Assembly: GCF_002300165.1 (NCBI RefSeq)
Contig: NZ_MLCE01000018.1
Coordinates: forward strand, 62,001 to 126,000
DNA length: 64,000 nt
Direction: 5' to 3'
Origin: Streptomyces sp. Tue6028
GTDB taxonomy: Bacteria > Actinomycetota > Actinomycetes > Streptomycetales > Streptomycetaceae
Shown here: one piece after another, positions 53,289 to 61,030 of the stretch
Numbering within the stretch: position 1 is the first letter of the stretch
How the letters are laid out: every line of letters begins with the position of its first letter
The notes under the pieces: generated by a model
The model's input: only the letters and a program-made list of their open reading frames with translations
Databases searched by the model: none
Told to the model about the DNA's origin: nothing
Position numbers and translations under genes: made by a program

Positions 53289-53337
53289 CGAACTTACAAG
53301 GCGGATGTCGGCGGTTCGAAACCGTCCGCGCCCGCCA
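53289..53337 (+). repeat. tRNA-Val(TAC) 3'-half remnant, probable attachment site
   Basis: CTTACAA anticodon loop with anticodon TAC, T arm GGCGG-TTCGAAA-CCGTC, acceptor strand CGCGCCC and GCCA follow in correct order; the 5' half is missing and the sequence before position 53291 does not pair. A terminator and an integrase C-terminus follow, the normal order at an att site. Confidence 0.75.
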
Positions 53338-53355
53338 GTCTCAGGACACGAGAAA

Positions 53356-53393
53356 GGCCCAGGTCAGCGGGTGGGAGTCCGCGAACCTGGGCC
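53356..53393 (+). terminator. hairpin after the tRNA-Val remnant
   Basis: GGCCCAGGT/ACCTGGGCC with an inner AGCGG-type stem, typical of a tRNA terminator. Confidence 0.7.
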
Positions 53394-53429
53394 TCGATCA
53401 TTCTCGGCCGTTGAGAGCCGCCGTGCCAC

Positions 53430-53555
53430 TTACATGCCAGATGGATCGCACGGAGGCCGCTTCACCTTCCTGATCCGACCGTCCACGTAGTCGGCGATCT
53501 CGTGATCGCGCCCGTTGACGAGGTGCTGATAGATGAGCGCGGCGGGCCGGAGAGA
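53430..53555 (-). pseudogene. tyrosine integrase, C-terminal fragment
   Basis: Minus strand: AALIYQHLVNGRDHEIADYV then DGRIRKVKRPPCDPSGM and stop. ALIYQH contains the catalytic Tyr of phage-type integrases and the tail is that of actinobacterial element integrases. Upstream of about 53555 similarity ends. It points at the tRNA-Val remnant and GTGCCAC lies at its end. Confidence 0.7.
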
Positions 53556-53644
53556 GGGCCTCGGACAAGTCAACGCGCCCGCCGGGCCGATTACACCGGC
53601 CCGGTTGCGTCAGGAACTGGCGGCTCGGGGGCGTTGACCTGGTG

Positions 53645-54514
53645 TCAGACGGATTGTTCGGCGCGGCTTGCCCGCCAAGCCGTGTGGGCGATGCGTACCT
53701 TCTCCCACAAGGCGATGCGCTCCGCGGGGTCGATTTCGTCCAAGGTAATGCCGAAGGTGCCGGCCAGGACGCCGAACCACTCGTCTGCGGTGGAAAGCTC
53801 CCGCCGCGCGTGGCCGGTGGCGTCGATGCTGGTCAGCACGCAGCCCCGGAGCTGGTCGACGCCGTCCGCGCGCCGTCGCATTGCCGCTGCGATCCGGACG
53901 AACTGCGAGTCCGGCGACGTGGACTTCACCGCATGGCACTCGGCGAAGTCCGCCGGTGCGGCGGGCGCCAATGTGAAGTCCATGCCCGCGAAATGCCCGC
54001 GCTCGTCGTTGTCGAGCCGCCAGCCGCCCGGCTCAACCTCTGACGGCCGCAGCCCGTATGTGAAGGGTCCCTGCCGGTAACTGCCCGCACGCAAGGGAAT
54101 CGGCTCGTACAAAACCCCGCCGAGACCGACATCGACGACCCAGGTCTGGCCGTCGCAGTCCACAGTGAGCACGAGGTGTCCACCGGTGGCGCCGGGCGGC
54201 TGCGAGCCGGCGTCCGAGTGCACCCCGCCCCGGTGCCAGGTGACGTCGTAGCCCAGAGCGGTCAGCAGAGTGGCGAAGGCGCCACTGAGATGGAAGCAGT
54301 ACCCGCCCCGCCCACGCAGGATCCTGGCTATCGACTCATGGGGGTCCACGGTCGTCGGCCGACCCAGGTGGATTTCCAGGGTTTCCCATGGCACCCGCTC
54401 GACATGGGCCCTGTGCAGCGCCCGCAGTTCGGCGGCCGAGGGCTTGCGGTCCTCGTCAAGGGTGAAGCCGAGACGCAGCAAGTAGGCTTCGACGAAGGGC
54501 TCAGAAGGCATCAC
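53645..54514 (-). CDS. arylamine N-acetyltransferase
   Basis: 289 residues of the NAT family, which transfers acetyl or acyl groups from CoA to arylamines and hydrazines; actinobacterial relatives form amide bonds in ansamycin and other pathways. The catalytic triad is complete: C73 in GRGGYCFHLSGAF, H113 in GATGGHLVLTV, D128 in WVVDVGLGG. Length is normal. Two Met codons (54514 and 54511) are possible starts. It is the only intact metabolic enzyme in the island. GC is host-like. Confidence 0.92.
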   Translation of the reverse strand: MMPSEPFVEAYLLRLGFTLDEDRKPSAAELRALHRAHVERVPWETLEIHLGRPTTVDPHESIARILRGRGGYCFHLSGAFATLLTALGYDVTWHRGGVHSDAGSQPPGATGGHLVLTVDCDGQTWVVDVGLGGVLYEPIPLRAGSYRQGPFTYGLRPSEVEPGGWRLDNDERGHFAGMDFTLAPAAPADFAECHAVKSTSPDSQFVRIAAAMRRRADGVDQLRGCVLTSIDATGHARRELSTADEWFGVLAGTFGITLDEIDPAERIALWEKVRIAHTAWRASRAEQSV

Positions 54515-54789
54515 TGAAATATGACCTCACACTAGTTGAACAACTTTGTGCGGGCGCCAGCCCGAAAGGCCCCTGCGGGCGCGGCTGCGCGACCAGGCGG
54601 CGTCCCGGCCGGATTTGCGGGATGCCGCAGGCGTCCGCGACTGATGGCTTGGTCTTCTTACGGTGCCGTATCGCGTTCCCATGAGGGAGACGAGCCGCGG
54701 CAGGTGAATGTGACAGATCAGATACCCCAGGGTCTTTCTGCGGTACGGCAGGGCTGCTGAGCCGCGGAAGCGACCGCGAACCGGGCTGC

Positions 54790-54945
54790 CGTCAGGAGGC
54801 TGGCCCCACTCCGCGAGCTCGTCGATGCTCCTCGCTCCCGAGACGACCGCACAGGCACACACCAGCAGGATCGCTGTCAGCGAGTACCACCGGCCCCGCC
54901 GTGTGCGCGGGCCGGGCACCGAACCAGCACGCAGAATCTGCGCAA
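54790..54945 (-). pseudogene. ISAs1-type transposase N-terminal fragment
   Basis: Minus strand: VPGPRTRRGRWYSLTAILLV then CACAVVSGARSIDELAEWGQ. This is the DDE_Tnp_1-associated N-terminal region of ISAs1 transposases (D-P-R-x-x-R-G-x-x-Y-x-L-x-x-[IL]-L). No catalytic part follows in any frame. Confidence 0.65.
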
Positions 54946-54955
54946 ACGCGTGCGG

Positions 54956-55282
54956 TACCACTACCGGGGCAACGCGGCCGACTCGACACTGCGGCTTACC
55001 CTCGGATGCCTACTCGGGCTTGAACTGCGTCGCGTGGGCAGCGGCAAGCGCATGACCTTCGGCAAGGCTGGCGAAGCAGTCCTCAGCCAGTGGATGGCAG
55101 AGAACGCGCGAGTGTGCTGGATCGAGCAGAGTGAACCCTGGACCGTGGAGTCTGAGCTCATCTCGCAACTCGACCTGCCGCTGAACCTCGACCAGAACCG
55201 CCACAACCCCTTCCACGGCCGTCTCAAGGAACTGCGAGCCCAAGCGTGCCATCGAGCACGAGGGTTGCCCATCAGCACATAG
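54956..55282 (+). pseudogene. GIY-YIG nuclease-like protein, N-terminally truncated
   Basis: Plus strand: RGNAADSTLRLTLGCLLGLE, then VLSQWMAENARVCWIEQSEP and LPLNLDQNRHNPFHGRLKEL, the second half of actinobacterial GIY-YIG domain proteins. The GIY and YIG strands are missing because the ISAs1 fragment abuts the front, which suggests that insertion caused the loss. Confidence 0.65.
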
Positions 55283-55409
55283 GGCGTCGGGCTGACATCA
55301 GCAGCTGACATCAACGGCTGTGAACAGTCGTGGACTGGAGCGGCCGCAGCCGGAGCGACGAGCGGCCATCGAGCCTCGTTTCGGGAGGCCGCGCCACAGG
55401 GCGATCGAA

Positions 55410-55452
55410 CTCCTGAAGCGGGTGTCGCAGGTTCGAATCCTGCCGGGGGCAC
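55410..55452 (+). repeat. att core C (tRNA-Arg 3' half)
   Basis: 43 bp matching core A except A to G in the anticodon loop (CTCCTGAA). No 5' half of the tRNA. Right boundary of the second element. Confidence 0.88.
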
Positions 55453-55460
55453 AAGACAAA

Positions 55461-55500
55461 GGGCCAGTTCAGAGGCTTGATCCTCTCGAACTGGCCCTTT
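55461..55500 (+). terminator. terminator after att core C
   Basis: GGGCCAGTTC/GAACTGGCCC with an inner AGAGG/CCTCT stem and TTT. Related to the terminator after the intact tRNA-Arg. Confidence 0.8.
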
Positions 55501-55868
55501 CGCGTGATCACGGCCGTGCCACGCCCGTGCCACAAAGTCCACTAGGAATCCACATCACCCCGCGCCTTGCGGATCATCAAGCACCCGTCGTCGCTTCGCT
55601 CCTCCGGGCGGGCACACGGGGCATGAGGTCAGAACACGTCGCGGCTGGGGCGGTCGGCTCCGCGACTTCAGCCAGCCACCTTGGCGCGAGCCTCGAAGAT
55701 CACGGCCCCAACGTCGTGCTTTACCGGGCAGGTCCACAGAGTGCCCGACGCGCCGGAAGCTTACGGGGCCATGATCACTCGCGCCGAAGCAGCTCCCGGC
55801 CAAGGTCGCTCCACCGACCGCGTGGGCATGCCGGGGTTGGGGTCCGCGCCTCTGGCTAGGCTGCGGAC
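55501..55868. other. arm region after att core C
   Basis: Contains GTGCCACGCCCGTGCCAC near 55515, like the arm beside core A, and the 39-bp block (55755-55793) shared with 50648. A minus-strand frame ending near 55541 could be an integrase tail but is unassigned. Confidence 0.4.
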
Positions 55869-56621
55869 ATGATCAAGCATCCTGGCTTCGGCGCGATGCT
55901 GGCGCGGTTGCTGGACGACAGACACCTTGGCGTGCAGGAGTTGGCCGACCGGGCTGAGGTGACCGCAGACGAGATCCGCGCGGTGCTCTCTGGGGAGAGC
56001 CCAGGCGAGAGGCCGCTCCGAGGGCTTGCGTCCGCACTGGGTTTCCACGCCGTCGATCTGTTCATCCTCGCGGGGTTGGCGGTCCCTGAAGATATGGCAC
56101 CGTTGGACGCCACGGCCGCGAAGTGGGTGGCGAGCACAGTGACGGATGCAGTGCGTCTCCCCACGGCGGGACGCCGTGAACTTCTGCGGCTGATCCGCTC
56201 ACTGCCGCAGGACGAACGGCGATCCAGCTTCACCCCGAAGCCGCTCCTACCCCTCGCCGGCGGACCAGGCGCTTGGGTGATCCGCATGCTTCAGTACCGC
56301 AACCTGAACTGGATGGGCATGGCGGAGACGCTTGCGTTCGTGACGCCTACATACCTCTCGGCGGCCACGTACGGCGTGATCGGCTCCGGTCGTAAGGAGC
56401 TGACCCCGCGCTTGGTGACGGACTTCGCTGCCGTGCTGGGGATCGGCGCCAGTGAACTGGCCGCCCTGACGGGCGTCATTCTGCCTGTGAAGCCACCCTC
56501 TCCGTCCCCGGAGGTCGTGGACACCGCGGCGCTGCTGTGGGAGGCGCGACGGCTGTCCGCCGACCAGGCCCGACACGTTTCCGAGCTGGCAGACTCTCTG
56601 CTCGGCATTTCCCGCCCATAG
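55869..56621 (+). CDS. helix-turn-helix (XRE-like) protein
   Basis: 250 residues. An N-terminal HTH of the XRE/Cro type (GFGAMLARLLDDRHLGVQEL then ADRAEVTADEIRAVLSGESP) and a second, less clear one after residue 135 (MLQYRNLNWMGMAETLAFVT, ELTPRLVTDFAAVLGIGASE). Double-HTH proteins of this kind are frequent on actinobacterial integrative elements as regulators. ATG at 55869, 115 bp from the shared 39-bp block. Confidence 0.75.
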   Translation: MIKHPGFGAMLARLLDDRHLGVQELADRAEVTADEIRAVLSGESPGERPLRGLASALGFHAVDLFILAGLAVPEDMAPLDATAAKWVASTVTDAVRLPTAGRRELLRLIRSLPQDERRSSFTPKPLLPLAGGPGAWVIRMLQYRNLNWMGMAETLAFVTPTYLSAATYGVIGSGRKELTPRLVTDFAAVLGIGASELAALTGVILPVKPPSPSPEVVDTAALLWEARRLSADQARHVSELADSLLGISRP

Positions 56622-56754
56622 TTCGCAGCGAGCAGCCGTTCGAGTAGTTCCCGCTCCATGCCGTCACCCCCACCAGGGGATCCTGCTGTACAGCAGCTGG
56701 ATACAGCGACCACGGCGACCGGCCCCACCCCTTGGCGTCCCCTGAGGGCTGAAG

Positions 56755-56930
56755 CCCGGATCACGCGGAGGCCGGCGGACTCGGCGACGCGGGTGAAGGA
56801 CCGGTAGACGTTCCGCGGCCCGACCTGGCGCCCGGTGCGGGTCGTGAAGACGTACCCCGACTCCTGCCACCGCTCCCCTGCCTCGGCGCGTGCTGCCGAC
56901 TGCCGCATCCGGTGCCGGCGCAGCGGGCGG
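56755..56930 (-). pseudogene. tyrosine integrase, internal fragment
   Basis: Minus strand: RAEAGERWQESGYVFTTRTG then RQVGPRNVYRSFTRVAESAG and LRVI, the region just before the HxxR box in AICE-type tyrosine integrases. Neither the Arg/His box nor the catalytic Tyr follows. It abuts a sigma-factor fragment of the opposite strand. Confidence 0.7.
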
Positions 56931-57240
56931 CATCGCGACGTTGTACGGGCTGCTCGCCGCCCGCGCCGCCCCGTCACCCGTCGTCGAGCTCAACCGCGCG
57001 GTCGCCGTGTCGATGGCCGAGGGGCCGCGGCAGGGGCTCGCGATCGTCGACGCCCTCGCCGCCGAGCCCGCCCTCGCCGGCTACCACCTGCTGCCCAGTG
57101 TCCGCGGCGACCTGCTCGCCCGGCGCGGGCGTACGGCGGAGGCGCGCGAGGAGTTCGTCCGGGCCGTGGGCCTCGCGCGCAACGAGCGGAAGCGGCAGCT
57201 GCTGGGTCGCGCGGCCGCATGCGAAACGCAATCCCCTTCC
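56925..57240 (+). pseudogene. ECF sigma factor C-terminal fragment (DUF6596/SigJ-type)
   Basis: Plus strand: IATLYGLLAARAAPSPVVEL then NRAVAVSMAEGPRQGLAIVD and HLLPSVRGDLLARRGRTAEA, the helical C-terminal extension of large ECF factors. The sigma-2 and sigma-4 regions are absent; the cut is where the integrase fragment starts. The frame is open into the next gene, but that gene has its own start and signal peptide. Confidence 0.75.
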
Positions 57241-57333
57241 CCCGAAACTCTGTTCCCATGCGTCTCGGTGGGATCTACAGTTGCTCAGCCCCTGTGCGGG
57301 GCCTGTGTTCGTGATCCATGGGGGGTCGACAAC

Positions 57334-59379
57334 TTGAGACTGTTCACGCGCCGCCGTGCCGCGGCGCTCGCGACCGCGGCGGCACTCGCCGCGGTGGGCA
57401 CCCTGGCGAGCGCTCCGGGCGCCGCCGCGGACGACGCCGGGCCCTGGCCGGGCACCGAGGGCAAGATCCTCACCGACGGCCCGACGCTGGTCGATCCGGC
57501 CACCGGAACCGCCACCCAGGTGGGCACCCACATGGGGAGCTACGCGGCCTGGGCCCCGGACGGCAGCCGGATCGTCTCCGAATGGGGCCAGCTCGCCAGC
57601 GAACGGCCCGACGGCAGCTCGCGCTTCAGCCTGCCCTGGGCGGCGGGCGTGCGCTCCAGCGCCGAACAGAAGGACATCGCCTTCTGGTGGGGCGGCCGGT
57701 ACGTCGTCTACTCCACCGGCGGCCAGCTCGTCTACGGCCCCTCCGACGCCTCGTGGGCCCCCAAGCCCCTGCTGTCGGCCGCCCAGGAGCCGTCCACCGT
57801 CTGCGACGAGGACCCGACGGTCAGCCCGCACGGCCTGATGGCCTTCTCCCGCCGCATCAACTACGGCTGCTACGACAACGACGGCGTCTGGGTCTACGAC
57901 TCGTCCGCGAACACGGTCAAGCGCGTCCTCACTGACGCCGCGCAGCCCGCGTTCTCCCCGGACGGCACCAAGCTCGCCTTCGTCCGCAACGTCGGCGGCG
58001 GGCTCAGCCGGCTCTTCACCGCGAACGCCGACGGCACCGACGTCAAGCAGATCACCGTCGACGGCCGCGGCTACGCGAACCCGTCCTGGTCGCCGACCGG
58101 CACCCGGATCATCGCCGACGTCCACACCTCCGGCGACAGCTCCGACGTGCACACCACGGAGTACGTCGACGTGGCCACCGGCGCGACGACCGCGGTCCCC
58201 GGCACGCCGAAGGGCAGCAACCCGAGCTGGCAGCCGCTGCGCAAGAACTCCGCCGGCCGCGTCTGGGGCTCCGACGTCTACGCCAGCAACATCGCCTCCT
58301 CGCGCTGGACGTGGAACACCTACGGCGGCACCAAGGTCCCGGGCCTGATGGACGCCAAGGCCGCCGTCCTGATCAACCGGGACGACTCGGCGTACTCGCT
58401 CACCGCGCCCGCCCTGGCCGGCAAGAAGCACGGCCCGGTCCTCGGCACCACCAAGAGCGGCCTGACGACCGCGGTGAAGAACGAGCTGAAGCGCACCCTG
58501 AAGCCGGGCTCGAACGTCTACCTCATCGGTGGCACGTCCATCCTGACCAACACGGTCTCCTCGCAGGTCACGTCGCTCGGCTTCACCCCGAAGCGGCTGT
58601 CCGGCACCGACCGCTACGCCACCTCGGTCGCCGTCGCCAAGTCGGTGACGAGCAGCCCGAAGTACGTCTTCCTGGCCACCGGCACCGACTACCACTCGGC
58701 GCTCGCGGCCGCCTCCGCGGCCGGCGCCGACGGCACGAGCAGCGCGGGCAGCGTCGTGCTCAACAACGGCAACTCGCTGACCTCGTCGGTGAAGTCGTAC
58801 CTGAACAGCCTGAACCCGAACAACACCATGATCATCACGGTGGGTTCCTCGGCGAAGTACGCGCTGACGCACACGCACTTCTCCAACTGGCCGTCGACGT
58901 ACACGTACTACCCGATCACGGGCTCGACGAACGAGGCCACCTCGGTCGCCGTCGCCAAGTTCTGGTGGACCGCGCCGAGCACGGCGGCGCTCGCCTACAC
59001 CAACTCCTGGCGCGGCGGGGTCTCCGCGGGCGCGGCCATGAACGTCTTCGGCCCCGTCCTGTGGACCGCCAAGGACAGCCTCTCCAGCGAGGTCAAGAGC
59101 TACCTGCTGCGCGAGTCGGCGAGCACGAACTCGGTGTTCGCGTTCGGCGGCACCGGTTCGGTCGCCAAGGCTGCGCTGGACACCGCGGGCGCCGCGATCA
59201 GCGCGAGCGCGAGCCAGTTCGTGTACCACCCGTACTACGACGGCGTCGTCACGACGGCCTCCCAGCAGAGCACCTACGCGGCCCGCACCAACGGCGGCCA
59301 GCCCGCCACGGTCGCCCGCACCGGCCCGACCGGCGCGGACCCCCACCTGGACTCGCTCAAGACGGTCCAGCACCAGTAG
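57334..59379 (+). CDS. secreted cell-wall-binding-repeat protein with propeller-like domain
   Basis: 682 residues from a TTG at 57334. A signal peptide RLFTRRRAAALATAAALAAV opens it. The first half (about 45-300) has TolB/WD40-like PD40 repeats (YAAWAPDGSRIVSEWG, PAFSPDGTKLAFVRNVGGG, ANPSWSPTGTRIIADVHTSG). The second half carries three CWB2-type units (RLSGTDRYATSVAVAKSVTS, VFLATGTDYHSALAAASAAG, ITGSTNEATSVAVAKFWW), which bind anionic wall polymers. It is a surface protein of unknown ligand. GGGGGG precedes the TTG. Confidence 0.85.
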   Translation: MRLFTRRRAAALATAAALAAVGTLASAPGAAADDAGPWPGTEGKILTDGPTLVDPATGTATQVGTHMGSYAAWAPDGSRIVSEWGQLASERPDGSSRFSLPWAAGVRSSAEQKDIAFWWGGRYVVYSTGGQLVYGPSDASWAPKPLLSAAQEPSTVCDEDPTVSPHGLMAFSRRINYGCYDNDGVWVYDSSANTVKRVLTDAAQPAFSPDGTKLAFVRNVGGGLSRLFTANADGTDVKQITVDGRGYANPSWSPTGTRIIADVHTSGDSSDVHTTEYVDVATGATTAVPGTPKGSNPSWQPLRKNSAGRVWGSDVYASNIASSRWTWNTYGGTKVPGLMDAKAAVLINRDDSAYSLTAPALAGKKHGPVLGTTKSGLTTAVKNELKRTLKPGSNVYLIGGTSILTNTVSSQVTSLGFTPKRLSGTDRYATSVAVAKSVTSSPKYVFLATGTDYHSALAAASAAGADGTSSAGSVVLNNGNSLTSSVKSYLNSLNPNNTMIITVGSSAKYALTHTHFSNWPSTYTYYPITGSTNEATSVAVAKFWWTAPSTAALAYTNSWRGGVSAGAAMNVFGPVLWTAKDSLSSEVKSYLLRESASTNSVFAFGGTGSVAKAALDTAGAAISASASQFVYHPYYDGVVTTASQQSTYAARTNGGQPATVARTGPTGADPHLDSLKTVQHQ

Positions 59380-59384
59380 TGCGG

Positions 59385-59484
59385 TAGGGGGTTTCGTTCG
59401 GATCAGCTCGGATCAGGCCGCGGCGTCCGGTACCGTGCCGTGCCGGGCGTCGCGGACCCGGGCTGATCCGAACGCAACCCCCTA
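59385..59484. mobile_element. palindromic dispersed element, copy 2 (MITE-like)
   Basis: 100 bp. Ends TAGGGGGTTTCGTTCGGATC and GATCCGAACGCAACCCCCTA are inverted repeats with one mismatch. The core shares GGATCAGGCCGCGGCGTCC and GTGCCGGGCGTCGCGGACCC with copy 1 at 3530. It lies 6 bp past the cell-wall-binding gene. It lacks the 65-bp central block of copy 1. Confidence 0.65.
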
Positions 59485-59622
59485 AGTCTCAGGTCGCAAC
59501 GTTGATCGATGACACGGCCGCAGGCCTGAGACCCGGCTCTTCGCTTCTTCGGCCCTGTGCGTGGCGCAACCCACTGGCGGCAGCCCGCGCCAAGTACATC
59601 GCGCATCAGCTGAGGCACCACG

Positions 59623-60768
59623 TCAGGCCTCTGCGAGCTGCTCCGAGCCCGACTTGAGTTGCGCGAGGGCGTATTCGAGGTTCTCGGTCACGCGCCGACG
59701 CTGATCGACGGGCAGCTTGCCGCCGTCGAGCAGGCGTTCACAACCGCTCTTCGACTCCTCGTACGCTCCGGTCCAGAAGGCGGAGATCGCGAGTTCGTCG
59801 AGTGCGCGCCAGTCGTACCAGTCCGACTCGACGGACAGGTGGTCACCGCTGGGGTAGGGGATCCGGAACGCCTGCTCCGCGAACATGTGGGCGAGCGGCC
59901 ATCGTCGGCGGAACCGGCACCAGCGCGCGAGCTCGCCGAGCGGCTCGGCGCGTGCGGGCCGGGCCTCGTGCGCGCGAAGGTAGCGGTCCATCACCTCGTC
60001 CGCCGGCCGTTCCAGTCTCTCCGCGAGCCGTGCGCCGGACAGGTGGGCGCAGAAGACCTCCTCGTCCCAGCCGCCCATGGCCGCCCTGCGGTCATAGGCC
60101 TCCAGCGCCTTCTCCAGCTCAAGAGCGTTGTGCCAGCTCCGGGCGAGGTAGAAGGCGTAACGGGTGTTGTCGGGCTCCTTGATCAGGCCTTGCTCGAGGA
60201 TCTCGGCATCGCGCAGATACTTTTCCCGCACGCTTTTGCCCACGCTGCGCCCCCCGCCGCCCACGATGCGGATACACACGCCTTCGACCGCCCCGAGAGT
60301 GCACCGTGTACCGCAGTCGAGGTATTCGTGCAGGACGCCGATGTACCGCCACGGCAGCCTCGTCGAAACCAGAGCGGAGCGCCGGCTGATGTTGGAGCCC
60401 TCCCGCACGGTGATGTTGTAGGCGTCGAGGGCCAGCTCCGGCAGGCGGAAGCCGGACTCAACCTCCATCACGTCGTCGGCGTCCATGAAGAGCAGGTAGT
60501 CCGCCGTGCTACGGGCGAGTTCGACCGCCTCGGTGCGGCTGCCGTCGAACCCCTTCCAGGGGCGTTCGTACAACTCGCCGGGCAGATCGCCGTAGACCTC
60601 GCGGATGACGTCCTGCGTGCCGTCGGTCGAGCCCGTGTCCACGATGACCCATGTGTCGATCAAGGGCCGTACGGATTCGAGACAACGTCGGATGACGTGG
60701 GCTTCGTCCTTGACGATCATATTGAGGCAGACCGTTGGCTTCACGGGTCCCATCCAATTCATCAGCAT
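59623..60768 (-). CDS. GT2 family glycosyltransferase with helical C-terminal half
   Basis: 381 residues. Family 2 fold: VCLNMIVKDEAHVIRRCLES, VIVDTGSTDGTQDVI and the DXD-like FMDADDV (near 97). The C-terminal half (about 190-360) has TPR-like helical pairs (YAFYLARSWHNALELEKALE, WRALDELAISAFWTGAYEES). Such soluble GT2-TPR proteins glycosylate proteins or surface polymers in phages and bacteria. The start is uncertain: ATG at 60768, 60762 or 60753. Convergent with the preceding gene. Confidence 0.85.
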   Translation of the reverse strand: MLMNWMGPVKPTVCLNMIVKDEAHVIRRCLESVRPLIDTWVIVDTGSTDGTQDVIREVYGDLPGELYERPWKGFDGSRTEAVELARSTADYLLFMDADDVMEVESGFRLPELALDAYNITVREGSNISRRSALVSTRLPWRYIGVLHEYLDCGTRCTLGAVEGVCIRIVGGGGRSVGKSVREKYLRDAEILEQGLIKEPDNTRYAFYLARSWHNALELEKALEAYDRRAAMGGWDEEVFCAHLSGARLAERLERPADEVMDRYLRAHEARPARAEPLGELARWCRFRRRWPLAHMFAEQAFRIPYPSGDHLSVESDWYDWRALDELAISAFWTGAYEESKSGCERLLDGGKLPVDQRRRVTENLEYALAQLKSGSEQLAEA

Positions 60769-60783
60769 GCAACCGATATGTGA

Positions 60784-61030
60784 CGGTATCCGGCCACCCA
60801 AGGCCACACAAAGAGGCTGGCCTGAGGCACTTCGACGACGGTGGGCCGGCCAGTCGGCGCCCAGGCGGCTGTCCGTGGTCGGCCGCGGGCGGCAGAGGCT
60901 GCTCCGTCCAGACGGTCTTGCCGTCGTGGTTGTAGCGGGCGCCCGCACGATCCCCCCGATTCCGCGCGACGGACCCGCCCTCCGGCCGCGTAGAGCAGAC
61001 GACGGATTCACCCACGGAGGGGACTGCACA
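60784..61030. other. region upstream of the lytic transglycosylase
   Basis: 247 bp. Minus-strand reading near 60870-60960 (GARYNHDGKTVWTEQPLP) resembles the C-terminal tail of Streptomyces HATPase anti-sigma-like proteins, a likely worn fragment. No promoter was identified. Confidence 0.35.

Noticed and set aside
55320..55859. Plus-strand open frame across att core C
   Set aside because: It runs through a tRNA remnant and a terminator hairpin and has no protein features.
56890..59379. Single open frame joining the sigma-factor fragment to the cell-wall-binding protein
   Set aside because: A signal peptide in the middle at 57334 with its own G-rich ribosome site shows the second gene is separate; a sigma tail before a signal peptide would make no functional protein.
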